Source of the DNA: Flavobacteriales bacterium UBA6057
Lineage (GTDB): Bacteria > Bacteroidota > Bacteroidia > Flavobacteriales_G > Salibacteraceae
Assembly: GCA_002428995.1 (NCBI GenBank)
Contig: DIYJ01000004.1
Location: forward strand, 186,001-250,000
Reading direction: 5' to 3'
DNA: 64,000 nucleotides
A model generated the notes under the pieces. The model had not been told where the DNA came from and did no database searches. It saw nothing but the letters and a program-made list of their open reading frames with translations. Shown piece after piece: positions 1 through 7,543 of this stretch (its first letter is position 1; every line of letters begins with the position of its first letter). The translations under genes were made by a program, and so were the position numbers.

Positions 1-1
1 G

Positions 2-463
2 GAGGAATATGACCGGATTTTTGCGGCAAGCATGAAGACGCTTCAGGCACAGGGTTACGACCACTGCGGCTACGGAGACATTTTTCTCGAGGACCTTCGA
101 CAGTACCGTGAAGATCTGCTGCGTCCACTTAGTATCACGGCACACTTTCCCCTATGGAAACTCGACACACAAAAGCTCATCCAAAACTTCATCAGCGAAG
201 GCTTCAAGGCCATCGTGATCAATGTGAATGCCGAGCTGCTTGATGCTTCTTTTGTCGGCCGGGAACTGGATGCCTCGTTCATTCAGGATTTACCCGATCA
301 CATCGACCCCTGCGGGGAAAATGGCGAGTTCCATACCTTCTGCTACGATGGCCCCATCTTCAACGTTCCCGTGTCCTTTACAGTCGGAGAAAAAGTCCAG
401 CGCGATTATCACAACGCCCAGGGAGAAAAGATCGGCAGTGCTTGGTTCTGTGACCTTGGTTAG
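2..463 (+). CDS. Dph6-like ATP pyrophosphatase (diphthine-ammonia ligase family), 3' part only
   Basis: The reading frame is open to the left edge, so this is the C-terminal 153 residues of a longer protein; the ATG at 32 is internal. The fragment carries the conserved C-terminal half of the MJ0570/Dph6 family: FPLWKLDT, then FKAIVINVNAELLD, the strongly conserved DPCGENGEFHTF, then DGPIF and a final WFCDL. The N-terminal PP-loop (SGGKDS) would lie upstream, outside the window. In eukaryotes and archaea the family amidates diphthine on EF2. Bacteria lack diphthamide, so the bacterial members act on an unknown substrate, probably in the cytoplasm. It runs towards the 598-10870 operon on the other strand and is separated from it by about 130 bp. 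The family call is sure; the reaction is not known. Confidence 0.85.
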   Translation, partial: EEYDRIFAASMKTLQAQGYDHCGYGDIFLEDLRQYREDLLRPLSITAHFPLWKLDTQKLIQNFISEGFKAIVINVNAELLDASFVGRELDASFIQDLPDHIDPCGENGEFHTFCYDGPIFNVPVSFTVGEKVQRDYHNAQGEKIGSAWFCDLG

Positions 464-497
464 CTATTAGACTGAGGCTATCAGCTACTAGCTTTCA

Positions 498-526
498 GCT
501 GTCAGTAATTCCAAGTGGCTGACAGC
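498..526. terminator. Inverted repeat between convergent genes
   Basis: An 8-bp perfect stem (GCTGTCAG / CTGACAGC) with a 13-nt loop lies between two convergent genes. Just before it are short imperfect copies of CAGCT (CAGCTACTAGCTTTCAGCT). There is no T-tract, so it may be only a weak terminator or a processing hairpin. The rest of the 464-597 gap shows nothing else. Confidence 0.3.
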
Positions 527-597
527 CAAATGTTCCCTTGTTACAATCCCTGTTTCTGTGGATGATCTTTTAAGATGATTTCGGCTGCACAGCGACA

Positions 598-1491
598 TCA
601 GTTCCAGTCGGCCGCAAACAACACCGGAACGTGATCTGACAGGCCTATTTCATTTGTCAGCGGTATGTCCAAGAAGGTTGTATTCTTCTGAATCGCATAG
701 TCTATGGTTTGTTGCAGGTTTCGCGTTAATGAGGATTTTGGACCCGTAAATGCACCCTGAGTGGGACTGTTCGGTGCCAGGGTGCTATATCCTGGAAAGC
801 CACCAGTCAACATCGTAGCGCTTTCATTCATATTTCCAGTGGTAGAGACTCGACCACTTCTTGTTGTATAGGTGCCGCGGATATCGAGCAGGGTCGCCTT
901 ATAGTTGTAGTCACCGATGAAGATCTGCGGATCCGGAGAGCCGTGCATGCTTTCTGGCCACTTTGCTTCGGCCGCCTGTAACAGTTGAAAGAGACGTCCG
1001 GGATTGGAATTATCTGCATTGCTTGCTGACGCGTGAATGTTGTAAATGCATCCACCAGGGGTCCACATTTGGAGTACGGGGCGATAGGGTGTGGTACCAT
1101 CAGGGTTTTGAATTTCATTGGCATAGGAGAACGAAGCATTGGAGATGGTGGTGAGTATGGCCATGCTACACCGGATATTGCCTTGCTGTTTCGTCTGCCA
1201 TTCGTAGAAATAGACGCTGCCACTGGCAAAGGCCTCGCCCTCATACACTGCGTGTTGCTCGATTTCATCGCTGCCGTTGCCAACGGTGGGTGTTACCGGG
1301 TCTTGCCAATCTCTTACTTTGAAGAGCGAATTAATGGAGTTTGTGTTGCCGTAAAGATCTCCTGACTCCTGGAGGCAGATGGTGAATTCGCAGTTGGGAT
1401 ATGCTTTGTCCAGCGCTCTAATCCAGTTAGCAAATTGAAGGTCGTTCAGTCTGAAACCTTGCGAATTCCAGGTGATGATAAAATGTGTCAT
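598..1491 (-). CDS. CdtB-like endonuclease/exonuclease/phosphatase family protein
   Basis: This 297-residue protein has the catalytic signposts of the DNase I-like (EEP) fold in the right order: TWNSQG at the N terminus, CLQESG (metal-binding Glu), NIHASAS (catalytic His), GDYN (Asp/Asn), TIDYAI, and SDHVPVLF near the C terminus (second catalytic His). The spacing and the flanking words (VYFYEW, CSMAILT, YRPVLQ) resemble the cytolethal distending toxin subunit CdtB more than sphingomyelinases or APE1-type enzymes. CdtB cuts DNA, or acts as a PIP3 phosphatase, in the target cell. No signal peptide or T9SS tail is visible, and no CdtA or CdtC partner is nearby. It is the last gene of the operon, 18 bp after the 59-residue gene. 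The fold is confident; the CdtB-like subfamily is my reading of the motifs and could instead be a generic EEP nuclease. Confidence 0.75.
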   Translation of the reverse strand: MTHFIITWNSQGFRLNDLQFANWIRALDKAYPNCEFTICLQESGDLYGNTNSINSLFKVRDWQDPVTPTVGNGSDEIEQHAVYEGEAFASGSVYFYEWQTKQQGNIRCSMAILTTISNASFSYANEIQNPDGTTPYRPVLQMWTPGGCIYNIHASASNADNSNPGRLFQLLQAAEAKWPESMHGSPDPQIFIGDYNYKATLLDIRGTYTTRSGRVSTTGNMNESATMLTGGFPGYSTLAPNSPTQGAFTGPKSSLTRNLQQTIDYAIQKNTTFLDIPLTNEIGLSDHVPVLFAADWN

Positions 1492-1509
1492 GATCGATGT
1501 ATTTAGAGT

Positions 1510-1689
1510 TTATAGATGTGAATGATCGCTTGTTGAGGTTTCCCAGTGTTCCGGTTGCCAGGGTGAAAGGATTGCCTTTTCTGGCTTCTTTTTGGGCGTT
1601 CGAAATGCCTGGCGCACTTCCTCTGGAGAACAGCTTGATTTCCTGAGCCAGCGTACCAACCAGCGCGCGCTTCGGGGAGGAAGTTTCAT
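1510..1689 (-). CDS. Small basic protein, 59 residues, translationally coupled
   Basis: The reading frame starts at an ATG whose last bases overlap the stop of the GH18 gene (ATGA, 1686-1689), the same junction used at two other places in this operon, and ends with TAA 18 bp before the nuclease start. It encodes a basic, Trp-rich protein beginning MKLPPRSARWLVRWLRK, followed by SPEEVRQAFRTPKKKPEK and a C-terminal WQPEHWETS. I do not recognise a family. The N-terminal segment could form an amphipathic helix with Arg and Trp. A longer competing frame from 1699 also overlaps the GH18 end, but it lacks the coupled junction. Evidence is the junction and the gap-free packing only, so existence is probable and function unknown. 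Confidence 0.5.
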   Translation of the reverse strand: MKLPPRSARWLVRWLRKSSCSPEEVRQAFRTPKKKPEKAILSPWQPEHWETSTSDHSHL

Positions 1690-3881
1690 GTCTTTTCATT
1701 GGAGGTCGGTTTGAATACACGCTCCAGCGCATCCCAGAGCTCGGGATACTGACCATCGTAGCCCAGTGCCCACATGCCCACACCGGCCAGCCCTTTTTCT
1801 TTGGCCCACCGGAATTTGGTTTCCAGTGTTTCAGCATTGTCAAACCACAGCTGCGCTTGCTGACCGTTCACCAGAGATTCCTTCACCATCACCTCAGAAA
1901 GCGCTTGAAGGCTTGCGTGTTCATTTTCTTTTTGCTTCATGATTTCCCGGTAGGTGAAGGTGTTCAGAAAGCCATCGCTCGGGGCCGGTTTGGAGGTGCC
2001 TGAAGTTTTCCACTGGCGGCCGTAATAAGGCAGGGCCAGCACGAGTTTATCCGCGCTCAGTCCTTCCTTGAGGTAGCTCTCCACGCTTTGTTCCAGCGTG
2101 TAGGGCAACAGCCCCGGGCCTTTTTTCAAGGGAGCGACCGGGCCTGTGGTTTTGCTGCCCGCATAGTAATAGTCATACCCCATGAGGATGAACAGGTCGA
2201 GCTTTCCCGAGAGCTTTTGAATGTCAAACACGTGCGCGAAGTCCACCGCATAGAGGCAGACGGTGCACAGGTAGCCCGCCCGGTGTAGCCGCTCCGACAG
2301 GCGAATGAGAAAGTCGTTAAAAGCTTCACGACAGCTACCTGGAACTTCTTCAAAGTCAATGTTCACCCCATCGGCCTTGCGAGTAGCCAGCCAGTCGGGG
2401 ATGTTGCTCAGCAGTTGTTCCTGGGCCGCCTTATTTTCAAAAAAGGCTTTGTTGGGTTCAAACCCCAGGTTGGAAACCGTCAGGAATACCTTGGTTCCCC
2501 GCTGGCGTGCAAATTCCACCAATCCAGTGTGGTCCCAGCCGTGCTGTGTAATTGCGTCTCCGGTGGTGGGGTCGATCTTGCAGCCCCAGTAGGAAACGCC
2601 CCACAGCAGGTCGAAGCGGTACTGGGTGTAAGCGGACCCCATGTAGTAAGGATGGAAGCCGAAGTTTCGGTGCGGCCGCGGTTTGTTCTTTGAGTGAATG
2701 GCCGCCTGCTTCTTCCGAGTTGGCACCTTATGAGCGTCTGTTTCCCAGAAGCGACCCCAGTCTTTCTCTGCTTCCATGCCCAAGGCTTCGAAGCGGTTGG
2801 CATCGCTGGCATGCGGGGAGGAACTGTGTTCCAGCCATTGCCCGAGGTCGGACAGGTCAGGCACAGTATTTCTGGCGCGGTCTAGTTCCTGCCAGAGGTC
2901 TTCCCATGGTCCATTGGCATGCCCGGAACGAAGCGCTGAAAACGCGTTGGAATCCCGTTGTAGCACGTGTGCCATTTCTTTTCGACTCAGGGTGCTGTCT
3001 GCCAGAAGTTCTGCCCGGGTGTGGAGATGGACTTCGGGAACAATGCGTACCGTGAAGTGGGGCAAGCTGTTTACGTTCAGTAGGTTGCTCAGCTCCTTTT
3101 CTGCGGCACGGATGGCTCGCTCAAGAATGCCGGCCCGGATGGCCTGCGCCTGCAGCTTTTGCCGACACACCTTCATCACCAATTTCATTTGATTGAACGA
3201 CAGGCGCTTCTCCTCACGAGTAAACAGGGCCTCAAAACCAGGGATGTGTTCTTCAGGAATGAAGAGCGGATCGATGTCGCACTGTACGATCCGGGGCGAA
3301 AAACCAGTGATCGTCAGGGTGTCGTTTTGCCAGTGGAATTGCTCGCTGGTAAGTGTACCTAAGTCAAAGCCTGCCTGAACGGTTCCGCGCCCCATGTAAA
3401 CCAAGGCTTCCCGATGGGCCTGCCGGTGGGCATAGCGCGATTTTGCAGCCGCCAGTGCGGAGGCGTGTTCCTTGGCAAATACACCCCAAGGAGTGATCTT
3501 TACCAGGCTTTCAAATTGGCGCTGGTCGTGGACTCCGCTGATTTCCTGCAAGAGTTGATCATAAGTCCCGCGTGCTCCTTTCTGACCTGCGATGCACTGT
3601 TTGCGAAGCCGCTGGTAATGTCCAAAGAGGTCGCCCTCTTCCAGTCCCTCATAGGCTTCGTAGAGCGAGCCTAGCGATTCTCCGAAGTAGGTCGCGGTGA
3701 TGATTTCACTCATCTGCTGCACCGATTCAACGTCTACTGGGGTCGAAACCAGCGAGAGCGTTCGTGAGCGAAGGAAGTCGCGGCCAGTAGATGAAAGCGC
3801 CAGCATCAGCAGTAGAAGCAGCAGTGGGAAGTACCAGTAGCGCAAAAGCAGTCGCCTGACGATGTTCCAATAGATCATCAT
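1686..3881 (-). CDS. Membrane-anchored DUF4230-like / GH18 glycoside hydrolase fusion
   Basis: This 731-residue protein starts with a transmembrane segment (residues about 10-28, very Leu-rich) that would anchor it with the bulk outside the cytoplasm. Residues about 35-300 resemble DUF4230: AGFDLGTL followed by DTLTITGFSPRIV. The C-terminal half (about 410-725) is a glycoside hydrolase family 18 barrel: ATRKADGVNIDFEEV holds the catalytic motif with Glu511, and FILMGYDYYY is the usual MxYDxY strand, with WFDN and GMWALGYD near the end. The motif reads DGxNxDxE rather than DGxDxDxE, a variant seen in YaaH/SleL-type peptidoglycan-active members, so peptidoglycan or chitin-like glycans are both plausible substrates. 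It overlaps the upstream gene by ATGA and the downstream small gene likewise. A second in-frame ATG directly follows the first. Confidence 0.85.
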   Translation of the reverse strand: MMIYWNIVRRLLLRYWYFPLLLLLLMLALSSTGRDFLRSRTLSLVSTPVDVESVQQMSEIITATYFGESLGSLYEAYEGLEEGDLFGHYQRLRKQCIAGQKGARGTYDQLLQEISGVHDQRQFESLVKITPWGVFAKEHASALAAAKSRYAHRQAHREALVYMGRGTVQAGFDLGTLTSEQFHWQNDTLTITGFSPRIVQCDIDPLFIPEEHIPGFEALFTREEKRLSFNQMKLVMKVCRQKLQAQAIRAGILERAIRAAEKELSNLLNVNSLPHFTVRIVPEVHLHTRAELLADSTLSRKEMAHVLQRDSNAFSALRSGHANGPWEDLWQELDRARNTVPDLSDLGQWLEHSSSPHASDANRFEALGMEAEKDWGRFWETDAHKVPTRKKQAAIHSKNKPRPHRNFGFHPYYMGSAYTQYRFDLLWGVSYWGCKIDPTTGDAITQHGWDHTGLVEFARQRGTKVFLTVSNLGFEPNKAFFENKAAQEQLLSNIPDWLATRKADGVNIDFEEVPGSCREAFNDFLIRLSERLHRAGYLCTVCLYAVDFAHVFDIQKLSGKLDLFILMGYDYYYAGSKTTGPVAPLKKGPGLLPYTLEQSVESYLKEGLSADKLVLALPYYGRQWKTSGTSKPAPSDGFLNTFTYREIMKQKENEHASLQALSEVMVKESLVNGQQAQLWFDNAETLETKFRWAKEKGLAGVGMWALGYDGQYPELWDALERVFKPTSNEKT

Positions 3882-4519
3882 TTTTTTGGGCTTTGGTGCT
3901 GTTTTTCGGGAAGCTTGGGTTCAGGCAGGTCGAAGAGTGGCAGGCTATCCTGCGCAAAGCTGATGTCGATGTGTTGGTAGCCGCTCAGCTTTAGCAGTTG
4001 CTCCACTGCATTGCTCACCTTGCCCTCGGCCTGCTGCCGGATCGGCAAGTGATTTGCCACTTTCATGACTGCGAACTGTGCGTCCTGCAGAATCTTGTTC
4101 ATGGCTGCTGCATCCAGCGTGTTGCCGATCGGGTGGAGGTGTGAGTAACGTTTGATCTCTCGGAATCCGCTTGGAGGATAATCGAAATCCAATACTTCAA
4201 TCGGAGGCAGCTCTAGGGTGATGTGTTTGCCATCCACTGCCACATGCTCCGGTCGAATGCGGTTGAAATCCACCCCTACCAGTAGCGTGGCTCTGGAGTG
4301 TGCCAGGAAGGAGGCTTTGTTCAGTGGCACCACGTGCATGAAGCGCAGCTGCTGGTCTGCGATGATCAGTTTGCCCAGAGTAAACTCGGCTGCAGCCAGT
4401 TCGGTCGCGCTTTGCAGGATTCCCAGCGCGTCCAGCTGGGGAGATGGCGAGCAGGCACTGAGGCAAAGGCTCAGTACCAACGGCCATGCTCCCTGATGTA
4501 TGAAGGAAAAACGTTTCAT
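3878..4519 (-). CDS. DUF4230-like lipoprotein
   Basis: I start this gene at the ATG at 4519, which overlaps the preceding stop as ATGA. It gives a 213-residue protein with a lipoprotein signal (MKRFSFIHQG, hydrophobic core, LSLCLSAC), whereas a longer upstream frame would bury that signal. The body has the DUF4230 pattern: a central ATLLVGVDFNRIRPEHV, then GKHITLELPPIEVLDFD, and a C-terminal helix region ending in a Lys/Pro-rich tail. DUF4230 proteins are envelope proteins of unknown function. The next gene carries a second DUF4230-like region in front of its GH18 domain, so the two may pair at the envelope. The lipid-modified Cys predicts periplasmic or outer-membrane location. Confidence 0.75.
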   Translation of the reverse strand: MKRFSFIHQGAWPLVLSLCLSACSPSPQLDALGILQSATELAAAEFTLGKLIIADQQLRFMHVVPLNKASFLAHSRATLLVGVDFNRIRPEHVAVDGKHITLELPPIEVLDFDYPPSGFREIKRYSHLHPIGNTLDAAAMNKILQDAQFAVMKVANHLPIRQQAEGKVSNAVEQLLKLSGYQHIDISFAQDSLPLFDLPEPKLPEKQHQSPKK

Positions 4520-5139
4520 GGAAATGCTCCGTGGTCCACGTGATGGGCTGGATTTGCAGTGGTCGGTTTTGGAGGCTGAGAAGGCTTCATCTCGTGCACT
4601 CCCAGGTTGGGCGACCACAAAGGCTTTGTGCCCAGGGCTTTTTCCAGCTCCGGGAAGGCCCGCTTCAGTGCCTTTGATGTTTCCATCCGGCAGGCTTCGA
4701 GTGCAGTTTGAAGGTTCAAGCGCAGCGGGTAGGAGATCCGGAGTAGTACCATCTCAGTCGTCAGTTTTACCTCCTGGAAGGTGATTCCTGCATTGCTGGC
4801 TGCTTTGTCCAGGCTTTGTTTCAGCACTGATTCCATGTCAGCTGCCAGCAACGGTCGGCCGTTCCACGTGTTCCAACTCATGGTAATCTGGATGCTGGTG
4901 TCGCGGTCTATTTTATGGTGATCCAACGGCCAGCCCAACTCCGGGTGTTTTCCAAAACCCCTGTAGAATCCTTTCGGAAAAAGGTCCATCAGGGCGTCTT
5001 TGTCCAGGCGGTGCCCTTCCTGGCGTGCCACGTCCAGGAGGTGATCCCAGTCGCCTGTGGCCACGTCTTTCAGTTTGCCAAGTAGCCGTTTATCCGTTCT
5101 CAGCTGCTGAATGAACGGATGTATTTTTTCTGTCTTCAT
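4516..5139 (-). CDS. Nif11-like domain fused to a degenerate Y1-transposase-like fold
   Basis: The 207-residue protein has two parts. Residues about 5-52 (PFIQQLRTDKRLLGKL, then LLDVARQEGHRLDKDAL) match the Nif11-like helical module, known as a leader of some peptide natural products and as a domain of other proteins. Residues about 80-185 align by eye with IS200/IS605 TnpA: an ITMSWNTWNGRPLL strand in place of the usual HxVWxTKxRxPVL, then GITFQEVKLTTEMVLLRI where active enzymes have a DHVHLL motif, then helix CRMETSKALKRAFPEL and KPLWSPNLGVHE. Both His of the HUH motif and the catalytic Tyr region are absent, so it cannot cut DNA as TnpA does. It is coupled to the next gene by ATGA and lies 27 bp after the previous one. 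Nif11 is moderately sure; the transposase relation is inference. Confidence 0.6.
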   Translation of the reverse strand: MKTEKIHPFIQQLRTDKRLLGKLKDVATGDWDHLLDVARQEGHRLDKDALMDLFPKGFYRGFGKHPELGWPLDHHKIDRDTSIQITMSWNTWNGRPLLAADMESVLKQSLDKAASNAGITFQEVKLTTEMVLLRISYPLRLNLQTALEACRMETSKALKRAFPELEKALGTKPLWSPNLGVHEMKPSQPPKPTTANPAHHVDHGAFP

Positions 5140-5166
5140 GTATTTGAAATTTAATGTGATGTTGAA

Positions 5167-7524
5167 TCAGAACATGTGGGTCAAGTCATGCACTCCCTCA
5201 CTTACATCATGGACTCCCTCGCTTACATCATGTCCAGCGCTGCTGAAAAAGTGATCCACCGCATCGCCCACATCAGTGACCGAGTAACCAACTCCTTCGA
5301 GCGCGTCTTTAATGTCGTCCTCGCTGCTGTTCCACACATCCTTGAGTGCTCCAGCCACATCCTGTGCCGACTGGCCGATGGATTTGAGGGCAGCGGCCGC
5401 GTCTTTTTCGCTTACCTCACAGCCATGGAGCAAGTCTTTGGCAATGGTGCTCGCAGAATCTCCAATGGCACTGCTCAGGGCCGAGGCGATGTCGCTCATG
5501 GAAGCCTCGCATTCCTTCATCAGGTCTCGGGCAATGGTGGTGGAATCGTGCCCCACGCTGGCCAGTGCTGAAGCAATGTCAGAATAGCCCGCACTGCATC
5601 CTTCATACAGGTCTTTTGCCACCGTTTCCGATGAATGCCCCAGGTTGGTCATGGCCGATGCCACATCGTTGAGGCTGGCTCCATAGCCTTCGCTCAGTGC
5701 CTTCGCAATGGTTTCGGAAGAGTGCCCCAGGCTGTCGATCTCCGAAGCCACGTCACCAATGCTGGTGTTCCACGTGTTTTTCAAGGCCGAAGCAATCTGT
5801 TCGGTAGACTGGCCAATGCTTGCCAGGGTGGAAGCCGCATCGTTATATGCCAGGCCAAAGCCCTGTTTCAAAGCGGCAGCCGCATCATCACCGACATCCA
5901 GAATACCGTTCTTGACCCAGTCGGCCCACTTGCTAACGTCACTGCACAGATCGCTGAACAGCTCCGAGGCATGGTCGGCAATGTAGCTCGCCAGCTCGTC
6001 CGGCAGGTCTTTGAAACTGGTGATGTTCAGCGTGATGGACGGCAGCGAAATGGTGGAACCTTCAAAGTCGAAAGAGCCGTTCAGCCCGAAGCTGCACGAA
6101 GAAGCCGTGACTGACAACGAGAGGCTGCCTGAAACGCCCGCATCGAGGGTGAAAGAACCGAAGATGCCTAAATCGATCGATTGATCTACCTGGATGCTGT
6201 AGGATGCATTTCCATTGAACTGGCTCCCGTCCTGCAGGCTGCATACCAGCTTCGATTGCAGGAAGTTGAGCTCGCTCAGGTCTGCTTCGAAGTAGAAGGA
6301 GTCATCGCTCACTTCGAGGTCTACCGTCAGGTTCACAAGGTCGAGTAGGTGCATATTGGCACTGGCATAAAGCGGAGCGTTGCTCCCCTGATTTTCTTGG
6401 CTACTTCCCGAGTTGCTAGTCGGTGTACTTGAAGATGACTCAGAAGCACTTGGAGTGCTGTAAACGGCCACCAGAATCGGAGGATTGCTGAGATTGGAAG
6501 CAATCGGAGCCTGGAGATCGAGCGTGCCCTCACTGGTGAGCGTGCCGGTTACCCAAACCTGCGATGGATTGCCACCCTCGTTGTTACCCAGGGCCAAAAA
6601 CTGCATGCTGCCGTTCACTTCACAGACCATCACATTGCTCAGACCACCACCGTTCAGGTTCACCGGGCTGGTGTTGAAGGTGACCTGGTAAGTCGGGTTG
6701 GTCATGTTGCCCCCCGCAGTGAGTTCGCTGATGAAGAGGAAGTTGCTCTTACTCGAATAGCCCAGCACAAATACTTTTTCGTCCACCGCATAAGTGAGCA
6801 GCGTTTCATAAGTATGGCGCCACGTAGACTGGTACGGAATGGTTCCTGGGGCACCGTTGGCATTGATTTCCTGGTAAAGCGTGAAGTTGTTGGATGTGTC
6901 AAAGGCCATCAGGTAGAGCTGGTTGTCCACCGTGTAGGTCTGGAGAATGGAGGCTGTGAAATCCCAGGTTTCTGAGTAGGTGAAGTTGCCCAGGGTACCA
7001 TCTGCGTTGAGTTCATTCACGAAGATGTAGTTGTCAACTTCGCTGAATCCCATCAGGAAATCCTGACCGTTGATGTTATAGGTGATCAGCGTGTCATAGG
7101 CGTGTTCCCATGTTTCGCTGTAAGCATTGGAAGAGCCAAAGCCTCCGTCACTGGTCAGCTGCCGGATGAAAGTTTCCCGGCTCTGCTGGTTGTGGCCCAG
7201 CAGGTACATGTTGCCGCCCAGTTCAAGCGTCAGCATCACTTGATAAGTGCTACTCCAGTTTTCCTCGGTCGTGTGATGATCCATGCTGCCATCAGTATCC
7301 AGTTTTTCGATCAGCGCCCTTTGCGAGGCATTGCTGTAGGCAAAGAGGTAGCCCGTCCCGCCTGCCTCATAGGGAAGCACGTGATCGTAGACAAAGCGCC
7401 AGCTGGCGTTATAGGTTGGAGTGGTGAGTGTTGATTCATTGATGCCCGACAGCAGGAGAGACTGTGTTTGCTGCGAGCTGTGCTGAACAAAGAGCACGGA
7501 TGGGTTTTGGTTTGAAGCCATCAT
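5167..7524 (-). CDS. Beta-propeller protein with C-terminal 29-residue alpha-solenoid repeats
   Basis: I choose the start at 7524 (MMASNQNP), 19 bp after the preceding stop; a longer frame to 7581 would overlap that gene. The 785-residue protein has about six blades of roughly 49 residues in its first 300 residues, each with a pattern like W-x-x-TY-x-x-L-x-x-Y, G-x-x-FLLG, and L-x-x-DG, suggesting a lectin-like propeller. A Ser/Gln-rich linker (TPTSNSGSSQ) follows, then a beta-rich segment resembling the neighbour at 7544-10870, then about six 29-residue repeats of the form DVASALxxxGxSxxTIAxxL (nt about 5210-5890), which should form paired helices. A 21-nt duplication near the end repeats VSEGVHD. 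No signal peptide, T9SS tail or catalytic motif is visible. Function unknown; a binding or scaffold role is inferred. Confidence 0.75.
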   Translation of the reverse strand: MMASNQNPSVLFVQHSSQQTQSLLLSGINESTLTTPTYNASWRFVYDHVLPYEAGGTGYLFAYSNASQRALIEKLDTDGSMDHHTTEENWSSTYQVMLTLELGGNMYLLGHNQQSRETFIRQLTSDGGFGSSNAYSETWEHAYDTLITYNINGQDFLMGFSEVDNYIFVNELNADGTLGNFTYSETWDFTASILQTYTVDNQLYLMAFDTSNNFTLYQEINANGAPGTIPYQSTWRHTYETLLTYAVDEKVFVLGYSSKSNFLFISELTAGGNMTNPTYQVTFNTSPVNLNGGGLSNVMVCEVNGSMQFLALGNNEGGNPSQVWVTGTLTSEGTLDLQAPIASNLSNPPILVAVYSTPSASESSSSTPTSNSGSSQENQGSNAPLYASANMHLLDLVNLTVDLEVSDDSFYFEADLSELNFLQSKLVCSLQDGSQFNGNASYSIQVDQSIDLGIFGSFTLDAGVSGSLSLSVTASSCSFGLNGSFDFEGSTISLPSITLNITSFKDLPDELASYIADHASELFSDLCSDVSKWADWVKNGILDVGDDAAAALKQGFGLAYNDAASTLASIGQSTEQIASALKNTWNTSIGDVASEIDSLGHSSETIAKALSEGYGASLNDVASAMTNLGHSSETVAKDLYEGCSAGYSDIASALASVGHDSTTIARDLMKECEASMSDIASALSSAIGDSASTIAKDLLHGCEVSEKDAAAALKSIGQSAQDVAGALKDVWNSSEDDIKDALEGVGYSVTDVGDAVDHFFSSAGHDVSEGVHDVSEGVHDLTHMF

Positions 7525-7543
7525 TCGAAGGTTTTGAGTGTGA

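Noticed and set aside
1427..1843. 138-codon minus-strand frame overlapping the GH18 end and the nuclease start
   Set aside because: Its first half is a shadow of the GH18 gene and its last third a shadow of the nuclease gene; the coupled 59-residue frame explains the gap better.
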